Assembly (NCBI RefSeq): GCF_000787575.1 | Contig: NW_012236523.1 | Coordinates: forward strand, 1,044,985 to 1,108,984 | Source of the DNA: Acytostelium subglobosum LB1 | Lineage: Eukaryota > Evosea > Eumycetozoa > Acytosteliales > Acytosteliaceae | Length of the DNA: 64,000 bases | Direction: 5' to 3' | Part shown: positions 21,626 through 31,294 of the stretch, in pieces | Position numbering within the stretch: the first letter of the stretch is position 1 | Layout of the letters: each line of letters starts with the position of its first letter | Notes under the pieces: model-generated | The model's input: the letters and a program-made list of their open reading frames with translations, nothing else | Databases searched by the model: none | What the model was told of the DNA's origin: nothing | Program-made: the position numbers and the translations under genes

Positions 21626-23343
21626 CTATCGAAAGTATGAATGTTTGTCATTCAATCCACATAGATTCCTAATGGATGCCAGCTGTTGTTGATAGAAATT
21701 GATATACTGAGACTTCTTGTCGTAGAGTGGAATGACCTCTGTGTAGCCCGCTATATGGTCAAACGTCTGTCGAAGATGTCTGTTGACAATGGAGAGATTC
21801 TCATTGGAGATCCTCTTGTAAAATGACATTAGCAATGGTATCACTCCATTGCTGTATGTCTGTAAATGATTGATTGATTAATTGATTGATTTGTGGTTGG
21901 TGTGTTAGTTGACTCATCCATCATTGTTGTTAACAACTACTACATACTTTAAAAACTGGAGTATCGTTGTGTCTGTGGTAATGTTCTAAGATATCTATTG
22001 AGACCTTCAGGGGTATCAGCTCCTTGATTATCATCTCTTCATGTATCAGTTTCTATTGACCAAACATTAACGATTAGTGTCTGATCAATATAGAGAGCTC
22101 TATATACTAAACATACCTTGGCCTCATGAATTGAGGGGAGATGTCGAATGAAGCGGTAGAGCTGTTGAATGGACTTGCCAGTGGTCTTGTCATAGAGAAG
22201 TAGATAGTAGGAGAGCATTTGGGAGAGGAACTTATGATTTCCAAGTTCAAACTCGATGAGTTTACCCTTCTGTAACTTGTTGTAGACGTAGAGACCTGCC
22301 AGACCATATTTGGAAACGACTGGATTGAACATCAACACTTGATCACTGTGTCTTGATAGATGAAGGAAGCTGTCCACTCGACCGGCATCATCACTCTCCT
22401 CCTTGCTACTATTGTCATCCTTGTCGGTCTGTGCCACCATATCATCTGTATCCTCATCATCATCTGCCTCGGAATCGCATCCAATAGGGTCCTCCATGAT
22501 ATCCTCATCATCCACCTCGTCGTCGTCGTCATCCTCCACATCAACGTCCTCATCCTCGTCATCTTCATCTTCATTATCGACTTCTTGCTCTGCTTCCCAA
22601 GAGCCCTGGAAATCTTGAAGGTACTCAGTATCGTAGGGACGAGGGAAGATATGAAATGTATCCTCTCCATAGTGATCCTCCTCTTCTTCTTGATCGTCAT
22701 CATTGTGTTCAGGGTGTGGATTGAAACTGAATCGTACATTCCTAGTATGTCCAGGATCACTCCTGACCTCCACATCAGATTGTGTATAATTATGATAATT
22801 AATATATACATCATCATCATCATCATCATAATCCATGTCTTGGTCACCCTCCTCCTCCTCCTCCACGTCTCCATCCTCCTCTTCCTCCTGATTATCGACC
22901 ATTTCTTGATTTCCATCACCATCATCGTCATCTTGTTGTTGGAGATAGAGTTCTAATTGTCTTTGGATTTGGTCATCGAGTTGTTGTTGTATCTGGTCAT
23001 CTATTTGTTGTTGAATTTGATCTTGTAACTGTCGTTGAATATGATCATAGAGAGTACCAGTGTTGTTGAATTGATGAAGGAATGTATCATTGTTGATCTG
23101 GACAACAAGCGGGATGCCTTGATATGACCCTTGAATATCCATCTCATCATCATCATCTTGATTGTTCTGGCCATCATCCTCTTCTTCATCATCACCATCA
23201 GCATCAGTATCATCTAGATGACCAACATTGTTGTCCACAGTAGTTTGGTGATGATCAATATGGTCATCGTCTTCTTCCTCCGCTACATCATCATGAACAT
23301 GTGCACTATAGTGCGGATTGGTATTGTCATTGTCATTGACCAT
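21626..23343 (-). CDS. Acidic low-complexity protein with helical C-terminus, unknown
   Basis: Three inferred exons: 23343-22117, about 22052-21951 and about 21859-21626. The first roughly 300 residues are Asp/Glu-rich, with long DDDD and EEEE runs. They include a Gln-rich coiled-coil-like repeat (units of IQQQLDDQIQRQL, about residues 105-150). From about residue 340 the protein looks folded: FLHLSRHSDQVLMFNPVVSKYGLAGLY, then FLSQMLSYYLLLYDKTTGKSIQQLYRFIRHLPS and a helical end with LIHEEMIIKELIPL. I do not recognise the domain; a histone- or RNA-polymerase-associated acidic factor is one possibility. The CAT/ATC runs make the antisense frames look open, and those are shadows. Confidence 0.7.
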
Positions 23344-23941
23344 TTCTCTCTATCTCTATCTATCTATCTCTCTCTCTCTCTCTTTCACTTCTTGTACTAC
23401 AACAATAGAGTGGAAAGTCATTGTATAAGTGTTACTGGCTCAACTTGACCCGATATTACAAGAGTCTGTTACTTACGAGATATCAATGACAATTGATAAA
23501 ACACATATAAGGTACCTCTCTGTATACACACAGACTGACTCCTGTATATCTTTATATCTATCTATCTATATATATCTATATATCTATCTTTCTATCTGTC
23601 AACTCTCTGTTCAATTCGTGAATAAAGGGTGTGAAGTGAATGTCCTTCTATCTTAGACACTCTCAAACACACACTGAATGTGTGTTGTTTGTGGGCCAAA
23701 CTCTCTTTCTATCACCCTCTTTCAATTACAAGTGTCCAAGAGAGTATATAGAGTATTGTTTACTACCATGATAATCAATCTCTGTCAATCTCACTCTCTC
23801 TTACTCTCTCTCTATCACTTAATGAGATAAACATTCTTTGTAACCAGAGTTGGTGACGGAAAGAGAAGAAAAAACTCACACGAAACATCACTATTGTTTA
23901 AAGCGTTTAGTTACACGATTACAAATAGATATATATAAAGA
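23344..23941. promoter_or_regulatory. Bidirectional promoter region with pyrimidine runs
   Basis: It separates the start codons of the acidic protein (minus) and mL49 (plus). It contains CTCTCTATCTAT repeats at about 23345-23385 and 23560-23600, and CTCTCACTCTCT at about 23790-23815. No coding signal was found. Confidence 0.4.
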
Positions 23942-24548
23942 ATGTTGACTGCTACTCGTTCATCATCAGCGTTGTTCAGGAGACTGTCGACAGTCTTATC
24001 AACAAGCAACAACAACATGATCATTTCATCATCGTCATGTTACTCGTTTAATCATTCATACTCTACAGCAACAGCAACAGCAGCAACAGAACAGACATCA
24101 GAAACAACAACGCCATCACCAAAGACTACAGTTAAGCAATATAAACTAAACCCTGCATCGCCATTGCAATTCCCAATCAATCCAATCACCAACATCAACT
24201 CGATCAAGCCACGTGGTGTTAGCGAGAAACTACCATTCCACTTTGAGCGAACTGATAGCGGACGTCTGCCCGTCTACACTGATCTGATTCGTAGCAGAAG
24301 GACTGAAGAGACTGTCCTCAGAAGATATTCAGGTGATGTCAATGTATGTGTCGTCGTGAATCATTCAATCACAGGACTTGTCGATTAGTCATCTTACATT
24401 ATCAATGTTCATTCAACAGGTTATAATACAGGAGCTCAGGAACATCGTTGGAGACAATGTAGAGATCACTCAAAGAGAGGGCACAATCAGATTGAAAGGA
24501 AAGTACACTACTCATCTGCTGATTTGGTTGTCGGCACTCGGTTTCTAA
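23942..24548 (+). CDS. mrpl49: Mitochondrial large ribosomal subunit protein mL49
   Basis: Two inferred exons (23942-24343, 24420-24548) encode 176 residues. The N-terminus is Ser/Arg/Thr-rich without acidic residues, as in a mitochondrial presequence (MLTATRSSSALFRRLSTVLS). The C-terminal 85 residues carry the mL49/IMG2 signature LPVYTDLIRSRRTEETVLRRYSGD, then VEITQREGTIRLKGKYTTHL and the terminal LLIWLSALGF. mL49 is a eukaryote-specific mitoribosome protein. The gene is followed by an AAT trinucleotide run (about 24583-24612) and converges on D-lactate dehydrogenase. Confidence 0.9.
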
Positions 24549-24763
24549 AGTGGTTGTTATCAACAACAGAGACGAGACAAACGATAATAATAATAATAAT
24601 AATAATAATAAACCTTGAAGACGGTAGTAGCGTATATGATCGAAATGACCATTTCAATTCCTTTATTAGTTCTTCAATACATAACAATCAAACAACAAAC
24701 TACTACTAACCGCAGTGGCAGACGTAGGAAACAATAGGTTCATCATCATTAATGACTCAGACC

Positions 24764-25992
24764 TCAATTTGAGATTGGCTTGTACTCTACAACATTGGCT
24801 TTGGTCGCGTTGCCACTGAGGAAGCTTGCAAAGTTGTTGATGGTGGTCTTGCATATCTCATCAAGTGACTTGTTGGTGAACCATGCCTGGTGGCCAGTGA
24901 CCAGTACGTTACAGAACGTTGTCAACCTGGCAAGCTTGTCATCCTGAATGATGGTCTCACTCTTGTCCTCAAAGAAGAGGTCTGCCTCCTCCTCATATAC
25001 GTCCAGACCGAGATAACCAATCTTTCCAGATTTGATACCCTTGATCACTGCCTTGGTATCGACCAATCCACCTCTTGAAGTATTGATGATCATCACATTG
25101 TTCTTCATCTTGTCAATTGTTGTTGGATTGATCATATGTTTCTTATTTGATGTGCATTTCAGAGTTAGACAAGGTAATGACATATGTTCCACTTTGAGTA
25201 AGTACTTACGGTATCCTTTAACAATGGAACATGGAGGGAGATGATATCAGATTGAGCCCATATCTCTTCAAGTGAGACATACTTGACACCCATCTTGATA
25301 CATTCTGGATTCTCCCTAACATCATAGGCAATAACCTTGCAACCGAATCCCATCAGGATGCGACATAATATCATTCCAATATTGCCAGTTCCACAGACTC
25401 CAACAGTTTTACCATTCATTTCAAAACCATCCAAAGAGCTCAGCTCAAAGTTGCCCTCAAACACTTGATGAATCGTAAGAACTGGTCAGTTGATACAATT
25501 TGGTATTGGTTACGAGTGATATGATACATACCCCTCCTGGATGCCTTGATCAATCTTCTGTTTAAGGTTAACATCATGGCAACAGCATACTCTGCGATTG
25601 AGGCAGGTGAATATCCCGGAACGTGCATCACAGTCATACCTAGATCCTGCGCCACCTTGAGATTGACATGGTTGAATCCAGTTGATCTCAACAACAATAC
25701 CCTTGTTCCACCCTGATGAAGAATATGTAATGTCTTATCATCTACTACGTCATTCACGAATGGACATACTGCAGTGTGACCTTTAGCCAAACTGGCCTAG
25801 TTGTTTATATAATGTTATTATTAATATTAATAATAAAAAGTTGGAAATTGTTAAACTTACAGTATTTTCATTGAGCTGAGCATCAATATTTGTTATCTTG
25901 TACTTGTCGATACCGCTGACCGACTCAAAGTGTTTATCCCAGTATTTCTTTGCTGAGAACATTGCAATCTTGTTATTATTAGTCTGTGCCAT
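24764..25992 (-). CDS. ldhA: D-lactate dehydrogenase (D-2-hydroxyacid dehydrogenase family)
   Basis: Four exons: 25992 to about 25862, about 25800-25530, about 25470-25210 and about 25160-24764. The N-terminal catalytic domain starts [16 protein letters not shown]. The NAD-binding Rossmann motif is [16 protein letters not shown]. The catalytic trio is present: Arg in [10 protein letters not shown], Glu in [14 protein letters not shown], and His in VTGHQAWFT. This is the bacterial-type fermentative D-LdhA that reduces pyruvate to D-lactate, which several protists also have. The Tyr-Glu-Glu-Glu segment and the following [10 protein letters not shown] are typical of D-LDH rather than of phosphoglycerate dehydrogenase. 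Confidence 0.92.
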
Positions 25993-26250
25993 TCCTAATT
26001 GTATATATTTTATCTACTAATAGAATTAGTCGTAATATAATAATATTTAGAGTAAGTAGTTAATGATGTTGTTGTTGTTGTTGATGATGTTGATAATGTT
26101 TAATTTGTGTGAACTTACACGCACACTCACACACACTTGGAGTGGTAGTCCAGCCAATAATAATTGGGCAACACGACCGTGGGGTTGTTGTAGACTCACC
26201 ACCTTTGTCTATTATTATATTTGTTGATAATGGATCAAGATTTGCCCTTT

Positions 26251-26482
26251 TTAATTACCTGAGTAGGGTAAATCGGTCCGTGTAGGGCCTTGTAAAGGCA
26301 CGAAATCACACAGATCAAAGTCTTGGGACCTAATGTCGTTGTTGTTTACTTTGGCATCCGGTCGCTCAAGGGTTATCCTCTTCATGGCAGGGGCTACACC
26401 TTGATTTACAACCTTAAAATTGTACTGAAATGATTCTCTATTGAATTCAATCATAATCACCTGATGTCTTGAGACCACTAAA
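26251..26482 (-). other. Orphan exon-like open segment
   Basis: An open minus-strand frame bounded by a plausible acceptor (CAACTTTAG upstream) and donor (CTACTCAG|GTAATT near 26272). It encodes about 70 residues with a folded look (VIMIEFNRESFQYNFKVVN, then LCDFVPLQGPTRTDLPYS). A further open stretch lies beyond the next AG (about 26220-26100, contains CCPIIIGWTTTPS). No start codon or partner exon upstream could be found before HGH1. It is either a small unrecognised gene or a gene fragment left by rearrangement. Confidence 0.35.
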
Positions 26483-26642
26483 GTTGTGTGATCAATTTAT
26501 ATTGTCTGAACTAATTAATCAACGAAAGGGCTATTGAAAAAAAACGAACGAAAGTAAGAAACATACTAAGTTTTGACAGATAACAAACAAATACATACAA
26601 ACATTATATCTTACAACTTCAGCACTATAGTATCATTAGATC

Positions 26643-27999
26643 ATGGAACAACTAACAGAGCTAATACCTTTCCTTCAAGAGCAAAAGCCAGAGGTATGAA
26701 CATATTCAAGAGATTGATAGAAATACTGACGGATATCATTTTACTAATCTATATCAATATGCCTAATGAATAAAGATTAAGATCTTGGCGTTGCAACATA
26801 TCTCTGGTGTATCAGGTGATGCAGAGGCCATTGAGGTACTCAAGAAGACAAATATAGTAGTACATCTCATTAGACTCATTGGTGATGAAAATAATGTAAT
26901 GTTGTTGTTGTTGTTGTGATGACATAGATTGTAAACAAACTAACGAATGAATCAATGATTGAATCAATGAATGAATGAATCAAACAGACCATCAATCGAT
27001 TGGCAATGACAACATTGATCAACTTTTGTCAGGACAGAGATATGCTCAGTGACATTGTCAAGAGGAACATCGTACCTAGACTGGTGGATGGTGCATGCGA
27101 TATAAAGAACAAGTTGAGAGAGGTCTACTCCATACTATTGTCAAACATTACACATACAAAGGAGGGATGCACACAGTTAATGCAGGTAAGTTTATCGAAT
27201 TAACACTTTCATTCATTCATTCATTCAATCATGATTACTTAACACTGGACACACATATCATTTAGTATGGAAGAGAGCTACAGGGATTCTATATATTGAA
27301 GTTAGCCAATATGTTGACTTCACCAACCGATGGCGAGGACAAACTCAAGAGCACAAAGGGAAATTGGGTGGTCAACATCCTTCTCAACGTTACACAGATC
27401 GAAGAGGGAAGACGTATCATCATGAACAAGGACAATGGCATTATCGGTGGTTTACTGCCACTGTTTGAGCATCAAAGCGTCATTATTCGTCGTGGCGTCG
27501 TTGGCATCGTGAGAAACTGCTGCTTCGACGAGGCCGATCATCCAGCACTGTTGGACAGCAAACTGGATGTGCTCACCAAGCTCCTGTTAATCATTAGAGG
27601 TCCAGACATTCTGACTGACGAGGAAATGCAAGGCATGAACCCATTGCTCCACAACCAGCCACATCAACCAAGTGTTGATCGCGAAGAGGACAAGGAGACA
27701 AGAAAGTCCGTCATCGATTCACTCATCTTCCTCACTGCAACCAGAGAGTCTAGAGATCTAATGAGAGCTGTTAAAGTGGTAAGTTGTCAACATCGTGTCA
27801 CAGATGTCAATGTGTAGATACTAACAAATGATGTTGATGATCACTGTAGTATCCAATCATTAGGAACTATCATTTGGTGGAGAAGGATGAGGAGATTGGC
27901 GATAACATAGAGAAGGTTGTGGATATGTTGATCAGAGATGAAGAAGATGAACAGGATCAATCAACTAATAACAAGGATGATAATGTGGAAGCTGTCAGC

Positions 28000-28035
<36 letters not shown>

Positions 28036-28074
28036 AACGATGATGATGATGCCTCTGCAATTGAGGAGATATAA
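26643..28074 (+). CDS. hgh1: HGH1-family protein (eEF2 folding co-chaperone)
   Basis: Five inferred exons (26643-26693, 26776-26895, 26988-27185, 27266-27778, 27850-28074) encode 368 residues. The armadillo-like helical protein starts MEQLTELIPFLQEQKPEIK, with the HGH1 (DUF383) features LLSNITHTKEGCTQLMQ and NWVVNILLNVTQIEEGRR. The DUF384 region is represented by RRGVVGIVRNCCFDEADHPA, DILTDEEMQGMNPLL and FLTATRESRDLMR. Yeast HGH1 works with TRiC/CCT in folding translation factor eEF2. The C-terminus is an Asn run and acidic tail (28003-28040 is an AAC repeat). All introns are phase 0. The gene converges on PTH with 65 bases between the stops. Confidence 0.92.
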
Positions 28075-28139
28075 TAAACCAGTTGGTTGATACTATCGAT
28101 AGTTTATATGTTTGTTGTTGATGTCACTCCGTACTATTA

Positions 28140-29249
28140 CTACTTGTTAGCAGCATTCATGGTATACATTGTGCCACATTCCATCCACATCGCAGCAATG
28201 CCAGCAGCATTATCGGTAACATCGCTGATTGTCTGTGCCGACTCCATTGGGAATCGCTTCAGGACAAAGGATGCCTTGTCCTCGCCAGGACGAAGCATTC
28301 CAACGCCAATCCTCAGTCTGGCAATCTTCTCTGTGCCCAAACGATTGATGATGTCCTCCATGCCCTTCTGACCACCAGAACCTCCATAGCGCAGACGTGA
28401 CTTTCCAAGTTCAAAGGCAATATCGTCGACCAACACCAGTATGTTCTCAAAGGGAACGTTGTAGGTGCTTGCCAATGCTCTGACACATCCACCACTTAGG
28501 TTCATGAACTTTGTAGGCTTGGCCAATATCACCTCGGCAACTATAGTCTTAACTTCCTTTGGTTGCTCTACCTGTGCCAACACCTCTTCCATCTGTATTG
28601 TTTCTTTTTCTGTCACTTCCTCCTCCACCTCTTTAGATTGTTCAGGTATTACTGTTGTTGTTGAGGTTGCTGTTGTTGTTGTTGTTGTTGTTGTTGGTGA
28701 CACAACTACCTTATCGCTCTTGTTCTGCTTTTGTTTGTTATTTGTCCTCTTTGGTCGTTCAGCCAAGTGTAGCCATATTGTAGTGATGAGTGAATGCTTA
28801 ATGTCTTGATTGATCTCTGTGCCCAGTAGCTTGGCCAATCTATCTATAGCTAGATAACCAATGTTGTGTCGTGTGAAGCTGTACTCCTTGCCAGGATTAC
28901 CCAAGCCAACTATGAGGAATCTGTACTTTGCTCGAACCAACTCATCAGGTCTTGGACGCACCAGTGTTCTCAGTTCATTGTACTTCTTGTCTTGAAAGAT
29001 GGTCGTACACTTTGATAATACCCTAGCAGGTCTTGGTTTCGTTGGTCCTATCGGTCTATTGTTATTGATGCTTCTGTTGATGTTGTTGTTGTTGTTATTT
29101 GTCGTTGTATAGTTATAATGTGTGTTCCAATATGGTTCAGTCAACAAGTGTGTTCTTGAACAGCCATGTTGCACAGACAAAGCACTCGTTTGACTTATCA
29201 ACAAAGGGCTGGTCTGACTTGATGTTATGATATGTCTCAATCTAATCAT
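28140..29249 (-). CDS. pth: Peptidyl-tRNA hydrolase (bacterial Pth1 type) with insertion
   Basis: One uninterrupted frame of 369 residues. The first about 95 residues are Ser/Thr/Asn-rich and suit mitochondrial targeting. The Pth fold starts at FLIVGLGNPGKEYSFTRHNIGYLAIDRL and contains the catalytic His of RHNIG and the Asn of GLGNPG. The second half has AKPTKFMNLSGG (substrate Asn), VLVDDIAFELG (catalytic Asp) and RYGGSGGQKGMEDI. Between the halves an insertion of about 80 residues (Lys/Thr/Glu-rich, encoded at about 28545-28755 with a GTT/AAC run) replaces a loop that is short in bacterial enzymes. Pth recycles peptidyl-tRNA. An unrecognised gene ends only 21 bases upstream of this start codon. 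Confidence 0.92.
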   Translation of the reverse strand: MIRLRHIITSSQTSPLLISQTSALSVQHGCSRTHLLTEPYWNTHYNYTTTNNNNNNINRSINNNRPIGPTKPRPARVLSKCTTIFQDKKYNELRTLVRPRPDELVRAKYRFLIVGLGNPGKEYSFTRHNIGYLAIDRLAKLLGTEINQDIKHSLITTIWLHLAERPKRTNNKQKQNKSDKVVVSPTTTTTTTTATSTTTVIPEQSKEVEEEVTEKETIQMEEVLAQVEQPKEVKTIVAEVILAKPTKFMNLSGGCVRALASTYNVPFENILVLVDDIAFELGKSRLRYGGSGGQKGMEDIINRLGTEKIARLRIGVGMLRPGEDKASFVLKRFPMESAQTISDVTDNAAGIAAMWMECGTMYTMNAANK

Positions 29250-29270
29250 GTTTATGTTTATGTTGACATT

Positions 29271-29838
29271 TTAATGTTGTTGATTATTGTCGTGCTTCTC
29301 AAACTCATCAACATCGTAATCATCGGGTGGACAGTTCAAGATCAGTTGCAATTGAACTTCTTGAACACATAAACACAACTACTAACTGGAAACAGATAAA
29401 GATAGAAAGAATGAAGAGATATATGATACTTCTTCCTCCTTGTCCATGACATTGACCCGACCCTACTTACATGGACATGGTTTGTCTCGGCTTCTGACTC
29501 AAATACCAGCAGACACCTTTCGGCCGAATGATAATGCCGAAGGCTTCCCATGTCCTCAGTGATGTCATGCAACGCAATAGGTAGGCAAGTCCCGCTTGGG
29601 AACAAAGTGATCGATAAGTCCCAAGACAGATGTTTCTTTGGAGAGATACAAAGAGAGTACGTGAACACTCAAACAAAAGTGAGTCTCGACTTCTTCTGCA
29701 GACACTTGGGAAACGCAACAAGCCCAATCCAAAAATATCATAAAGTCAAGATTGATTAGCAAATGCCGGCTAGTGACCCATCGAACGAGCTGCCAATGCC
29801 ACAACAATGAATTCAGAGTGTGTAGCACAATTCATCAT
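29271..29838 (-). CDS. Unrecognised small multi-exon gene directly upstream of PTH
   Basis: Not visible as a long ORF, but supported by exon logic. An open segment ends at 29471 with a strong donor (CCAT|GTAAGTAGG) and reads WDLSITLFPSGTCLPIALHD, then LRHYHSAERCLLVFESEAE. A pyrimidine-rich 92-base intron follows (acceptor before 29378). The phase-0 terminal exon 29378-29271 contains LILNCPPDDYDVDEFEKHD and ends at TAA. The 5' part is less certain: ATG 29838 begins MMNCATHSEFIVVALAARSM, joined through one or two weak splice sites. I recognise no family. The stop lies 21 bases before the PTH start on the same strand, so PTH's promoter or 5' leader may overlap this gene. Confidence 0.45.
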
Positions 29839-30078
29839 TGATACGACAGTAGTAATAATTCAAAATAATAGGTTGTCGTTGATGGTTATTACCCACACGA
29901 ACAACAACATCAATATCAGCAACACGTTTGGATTGTCCTCCACTTCCAAACACACCACCACTCTCACTGACTGTGTCATCATCATCATCAATTGCAACTA
30001 CTCAGGGTGTTGTTCCACATTCATTATTCAATAGATTTATTTATAATAGATATATATATATATTTGTATAATCCAAAC

Positions 30079-31029
30079 ATGTCATTCTTGTTGGATCAAT
30101 TAAACATCCACTCAGTGGATGATGTTGTTCAGACAATCCAGAATTTTAGATGGGAGGCTGGAGTAACACCATTCTCCTCAATATGGTCACCAATAATTGG
30201 ATCCCTAGGCTATCTGGTGGTGATCTATCTCCTCCAGGTCTACATGAAGAACAGGAAGGAGGTTAAGCTTCACTATATATGTTTGGCTCACAACCTGTTC
30301 CTGTCACTCTTGTCGCTGGTAATGTTGCTTGGAGTGATGGTGCCCCTCTTCATCACCGAGATACCACAAGGACTTTACCATATGGTCTGTGCACCAAAGA
30401 CAGATGGAACAGTTTCCTTCTTCTACTATATTTTCTACCTCAGCAAGGTGTATGAATTCCTTGACACCATATTCCTCGTTCTTAGAAAGGTATGTTTATT
30501 TGGAAGAAGATGACAGAGCTAATATCAGATAGTAATAGATATGGACATTAGACTCTAACAACATCCATCCATCCATACATACATACCTGTTCATTCATTT
30601 AAACAGAAAAAACTTATCTTCCTCCATGTCTACCATCACTTTATTACATTCTGGTTGTGCTGGGTGAACCTTGTGGAGAACACTGGAGTACAATGGGGCG
30701 ATATTAGTGCCAACTGCTTCGTACACATCATTATGTACTACTACTACTATCAATGCGAGCAGGGCAACAACCCATGGTGGAAGAAATACATCACCCGTGT
30801 GCAGATCATCCAGTTTGTATTCGACATGTCACTGCATGGAATGTGGCACTATTACGTCGGTACGTCGACACCTTGCAATGGATCGCTGCGAGGTACACTT
30901 TTCTCGGACTTTGTTATCATGAGCTTCCTCATGCTCTTCCTCCAATTCTACTTTAGAAGCTACAAGCGTCCAGCAGCATCATCTGCCGCCGCTGTTGCTT
31001 CAAACAAGGACCAGAAAAAGACTCAATAA
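30079..31029 (+). CDS. ELO-family very-long-chain fatty acid elongase
   Basis: Two inferred exons (30079-30489, 30607-31029) encode 277 residues. It shows about seven membrane helices and the ELO signatures in order: FYLSKVYEFLDTIFLVLRKKKLIFLH, the histidine box HVYHH at the exon junction, and MYYYYYQCEQG. The enzyme is the ER 3-ketoacyl-CoA synthase that condenses malonyl-CoA with acyl-CoA. The C-terminus (SYKRPAASS, then KDQKKTQ) is basic, as in ER-retained ELO proteins with lysine motifs. Which chain lengths it uses cannot be told from sequence. The length is usual for the family. Confidence 0.94.
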
Positions 31030-31294
31030 TAATAATAACAATAATTCAGGAATATATATATTATTATTATTATTATTTGATCATTGCTTTGATTATGGGT
31101 TTGATCAGAACTTCCTCCTTTTTTTGGTTTTTGAAGAAGTATCTGAATCGATTATTCATCAGAACTTTGCAAACATTGTATTTGAAGTATTAGTAATAGT
31201 AGTTGTTGTAGTTGAGTTGGACTAACAACTGATCCAACATCATCAACAACAACAACAACAACAACAACAACATATCTTAATAACGACAACAACC

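Noticed and set aside
22360-22956. 198-residue hydrophobic plus-strand ORF
   Set aside because: It is the antisense of the Asp/Glu-rich protein (GAT/GAG read as ATC/CTC), with no independent signals.
29400-29830. Remnant of a non-LTR retrotransposon (Cys/His segment with frame breaks)
   Set aside because: The frame breaks coincide with good splice sites and the exons keep phase, so a spliced small gene explains it better; no reverse transcriptase motif is present.
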